Shown: positions 63,044-64,000 of the stretch, one piece after another
Position numbering within the stretch: the first letter of the stretch is position 1
Layout: each line of letters opens with the position of its first letter
Origin: CAXBDP01 sp963974465
GTDB taxonomy: Bacteria > Bacteroidota > Bacteroidia > Cytophagales > Cyclobacteriaceae
Length of the DNA stretch: 64,000 bases
Strand: one strand, 5' to 3'
Assembly (NCBI GenBank): GCA_049340005.1
Contig: JBMPIY010000009.1
The notes under the pieces: model-generated
The model's input: the letters and a program-made list of their open reading frames with translations, nothing else
Databases searched by the model: none
Told to the model about the DNA's origin: nothing
Translations under genes and position numbers: made by a program

Positions 63044-63295
63044 TTATTCAACTTCCACAGGACCTCCGCCGCAATCACCAGCTGTATGCTCGTGGTATTT
63101 ACCTGTTTGTCGTTGACAAGTAATGCAATAAGTGAAAAACTCATTCTCATCTGTACTCCATGCTGTGTAACATGTGAACCCAAGCGCTTCATCTAAATTT
63201 TTGTCTTGTGACTGTAAATTTGGAACCATAAAGCCAAAACAAAGACCAAATAAAACTGGAATTGCATAAAAGAAATTTTTACTTTTTTTAAACAT
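63044..63295 (-). CDS. NVEALA-like small exported Cys-rich peptide precursor
   Basis: This is an 83-residue protein from the ATG at 63295. A signal/leader (1-30, ending LQSQ) is followed by NLDEAL at residues 33-38, in the place where NVEALA-family precursors carry their name motif. A short mature part follows with four Cys (42, 57, 60, 75: FTC, YCITC, GDC). The gene lies directly upstream of a propeller lipoprotein gene. In other Bacteroidota NVEALA genes adjoin similar lipoproteins, so a secreted peptide signal or bacteriocin-like product is possible but unproven. Confidence 0.66.
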   Translation of the reverse strand: MFKKSKNFFYAIPVLFGLCFGFMVPNLQSQDKNLDEALGFTCYTAWSTDENEFFTYCITCQRQTGKYHEHTAGDCGGGPVEVE

Positions 63296-63827
63296 AATAG
63301 TAGAGTTTTTCTCACATCTAACATTTATACACAAATAATAGTGAGAATCATAATTGTGCACCCAATATTTAATTAAGCTATCAGGAACTTATTTAGTAGT
63401 ACTACAACAATCGAAATATAATTAACTTTATACTAATAAAAAACATGTTGAACATTTTTTTTTTGTTATTATTCTCAACTTAAGTCATATAAAACTTTAA
63501 ATCGAAACCGAAAATGCTCAAATACATCAAATGAGCCTACACTTTCCACAAAAAATAGGCATGTTTTCAATTATCATAACATACTAGTTAGTAGATCATA
63601 ATATATTAAATAGGCACTCTATACTTAACTTAAAATACTCAGACCTTTCACAAGGTCGAGATTTGCATTTAATTTTTTATACTTTATCTTCCTAAATATT
63701 CAATATAAGAATAAAACATAGTATAATTATAAATTTATATGCGTAGGTCAATTCTTGTATTTTCTTCCTCAATATAAGCTTGGCCAAAAGCTTATATTGA
63801 GTCCTCTTAACCTTAACCATTACTAAA
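63296..63827. other. AT-rich intergenic region with a 14-bp inverted repeat
   Basis: No gene is visible. At 63768-63801, CTCAATATAAGCTT and AAGCTTATATTGAG form perfect arms around GGCCAA, ending about 26 bp before the next start codon. It may be an operator or a leader hairpin. Confidence 0.5.
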
Positions 63828-64000
63828 ATGAAAGGCTTTAATTCTCACAACCTGCCGAGAGGCATTATAGGCTTCACCCTACTGGGATTTCTTCTTTTGA
63901 TTAGCTGCAAGAGTGAAAATGCCATAGAAGGAGCTCCGGAAGTAATAGACATTAACGATTACACTAAAACGGATAGCCTGCTATCCATTCGCAGCTTGCT
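63828..64000 (+). CDS. Lipoprotein, probable six-bladed propeller type (5' part only)
   Basis: Only the first 57 residues are inside the window. The protein begins MKGFNSHNLPRGIIGF, then a hydrophobic core and lipobox LLISC, then IDINDYTKTDSLLSIRSL. This opening (Cys followed by an I-x-I-x-DY...S motif) is typical of BF3164/DUF5128-type propeller lipoproteins, so it is likely a relative of the gene at 61763. It starts from the ATG at 63828. Confidence 0.62.
   Translation, partial: MKGFNSHNLPRGIIGFTLLGFLLLISCKSENAIEGAPEVIDINDYTKTDSLLSIRSL

Overview
The window looks like a chromosomal segment from a Bacteroidota bacterium, most likely a Cytophagales relative (an inference from gene content; no rRNA is present). 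Evidence includes two TonB-dependent receptors, one behind an ECF sigma/FecR pair; many lipoproteins; DUF1573, DUF4221, DUF6702, NVEALA-like and six-bladed-propeller families; Bacteroidota-type promoters (TTG, then TAnnTTTG); and low G+C. Both strands carry genes and most genes are housekeeping.

Layout. 1-10 kb: a partial penicillin-acylase lipoprotein, a response regulator/histidine kinase hybrid, a Nudix hydrolase, a membrane-anchored metallo-beta-lactamase-fold hydrolase, tRNA-Ser(GCU), a Ca2+-type P-type ATPase, two RNA methyltransferases and an ElyC/YdcF protein. 10-20.5 kb: a leftward module of ECF sigma, FecR, TonB receptor and purple-acid-phosphatase-like enzyme (predicted uptake and hydrolysis of a phosphate ester); a 53-residue zinc-ribbon membrane protein; an HTH-Fic protein; and a second TonB receptor behind a Cys/His-rich exported protein. 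20.5-34.8 kb: DUF6702/HupE/DUF3817/PhzF, arsenite methyltransferase with a putative ArsR-type dyad, an SGNH esterase, RecQ, a MATE exporter, a VWA/TPR (BatB/BatC-like) pair, thiolase, TrpS and Tpx. 34.8-37.9 kb: an AT-rich island with long non-coding DNA, a two-gene CBS-histidine-kinase module and a decayed IS1595-family element with 15-bp inverted repeats. 38-53 kb: an atypical Nramp homologue, PspC, PDH E1-beta, a nucleoside deaminase, tRNA-Arg(CCG), and a tightly packed leftward murI-nuoHIJKLMN-purF run. The run encodes the proton-pumping membrane arm of complex I plus NuoI, whose C-terminal extension carries a Lys/Pro repeat. 53-64 kb: plsC, a palindromic tandem repeat array beside a GxxExxY/PD-(D/E)XK-like gene, a THUMP methyltransferase, a two-subunit molybdenum hydroxylase, and at the right edge an NVEALA-like peptide gene among propeller lipoproteins and DUF1573.

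Two signals stand out beyond the genes. The exact octamer GCGGGAGG (or CCTCCCGC) occurs about 39 times in 64 kb by hand count, about 19 on one strand and 20 on the other, with no conserved flanks. By a rough composition estimate, fewer than one would be expected. It behaves like a genome-wide DNA signal such as a Chi-type recombination octamer. The second is the 66-76 bp dyad-rich array at about 53.26-53.56 kb lying directly against the GxxExxY nuclease-like gene, a layout reminiscent of REP/RAYT pairs. Coordinates of short sites were counted by eye and may be off by a base.
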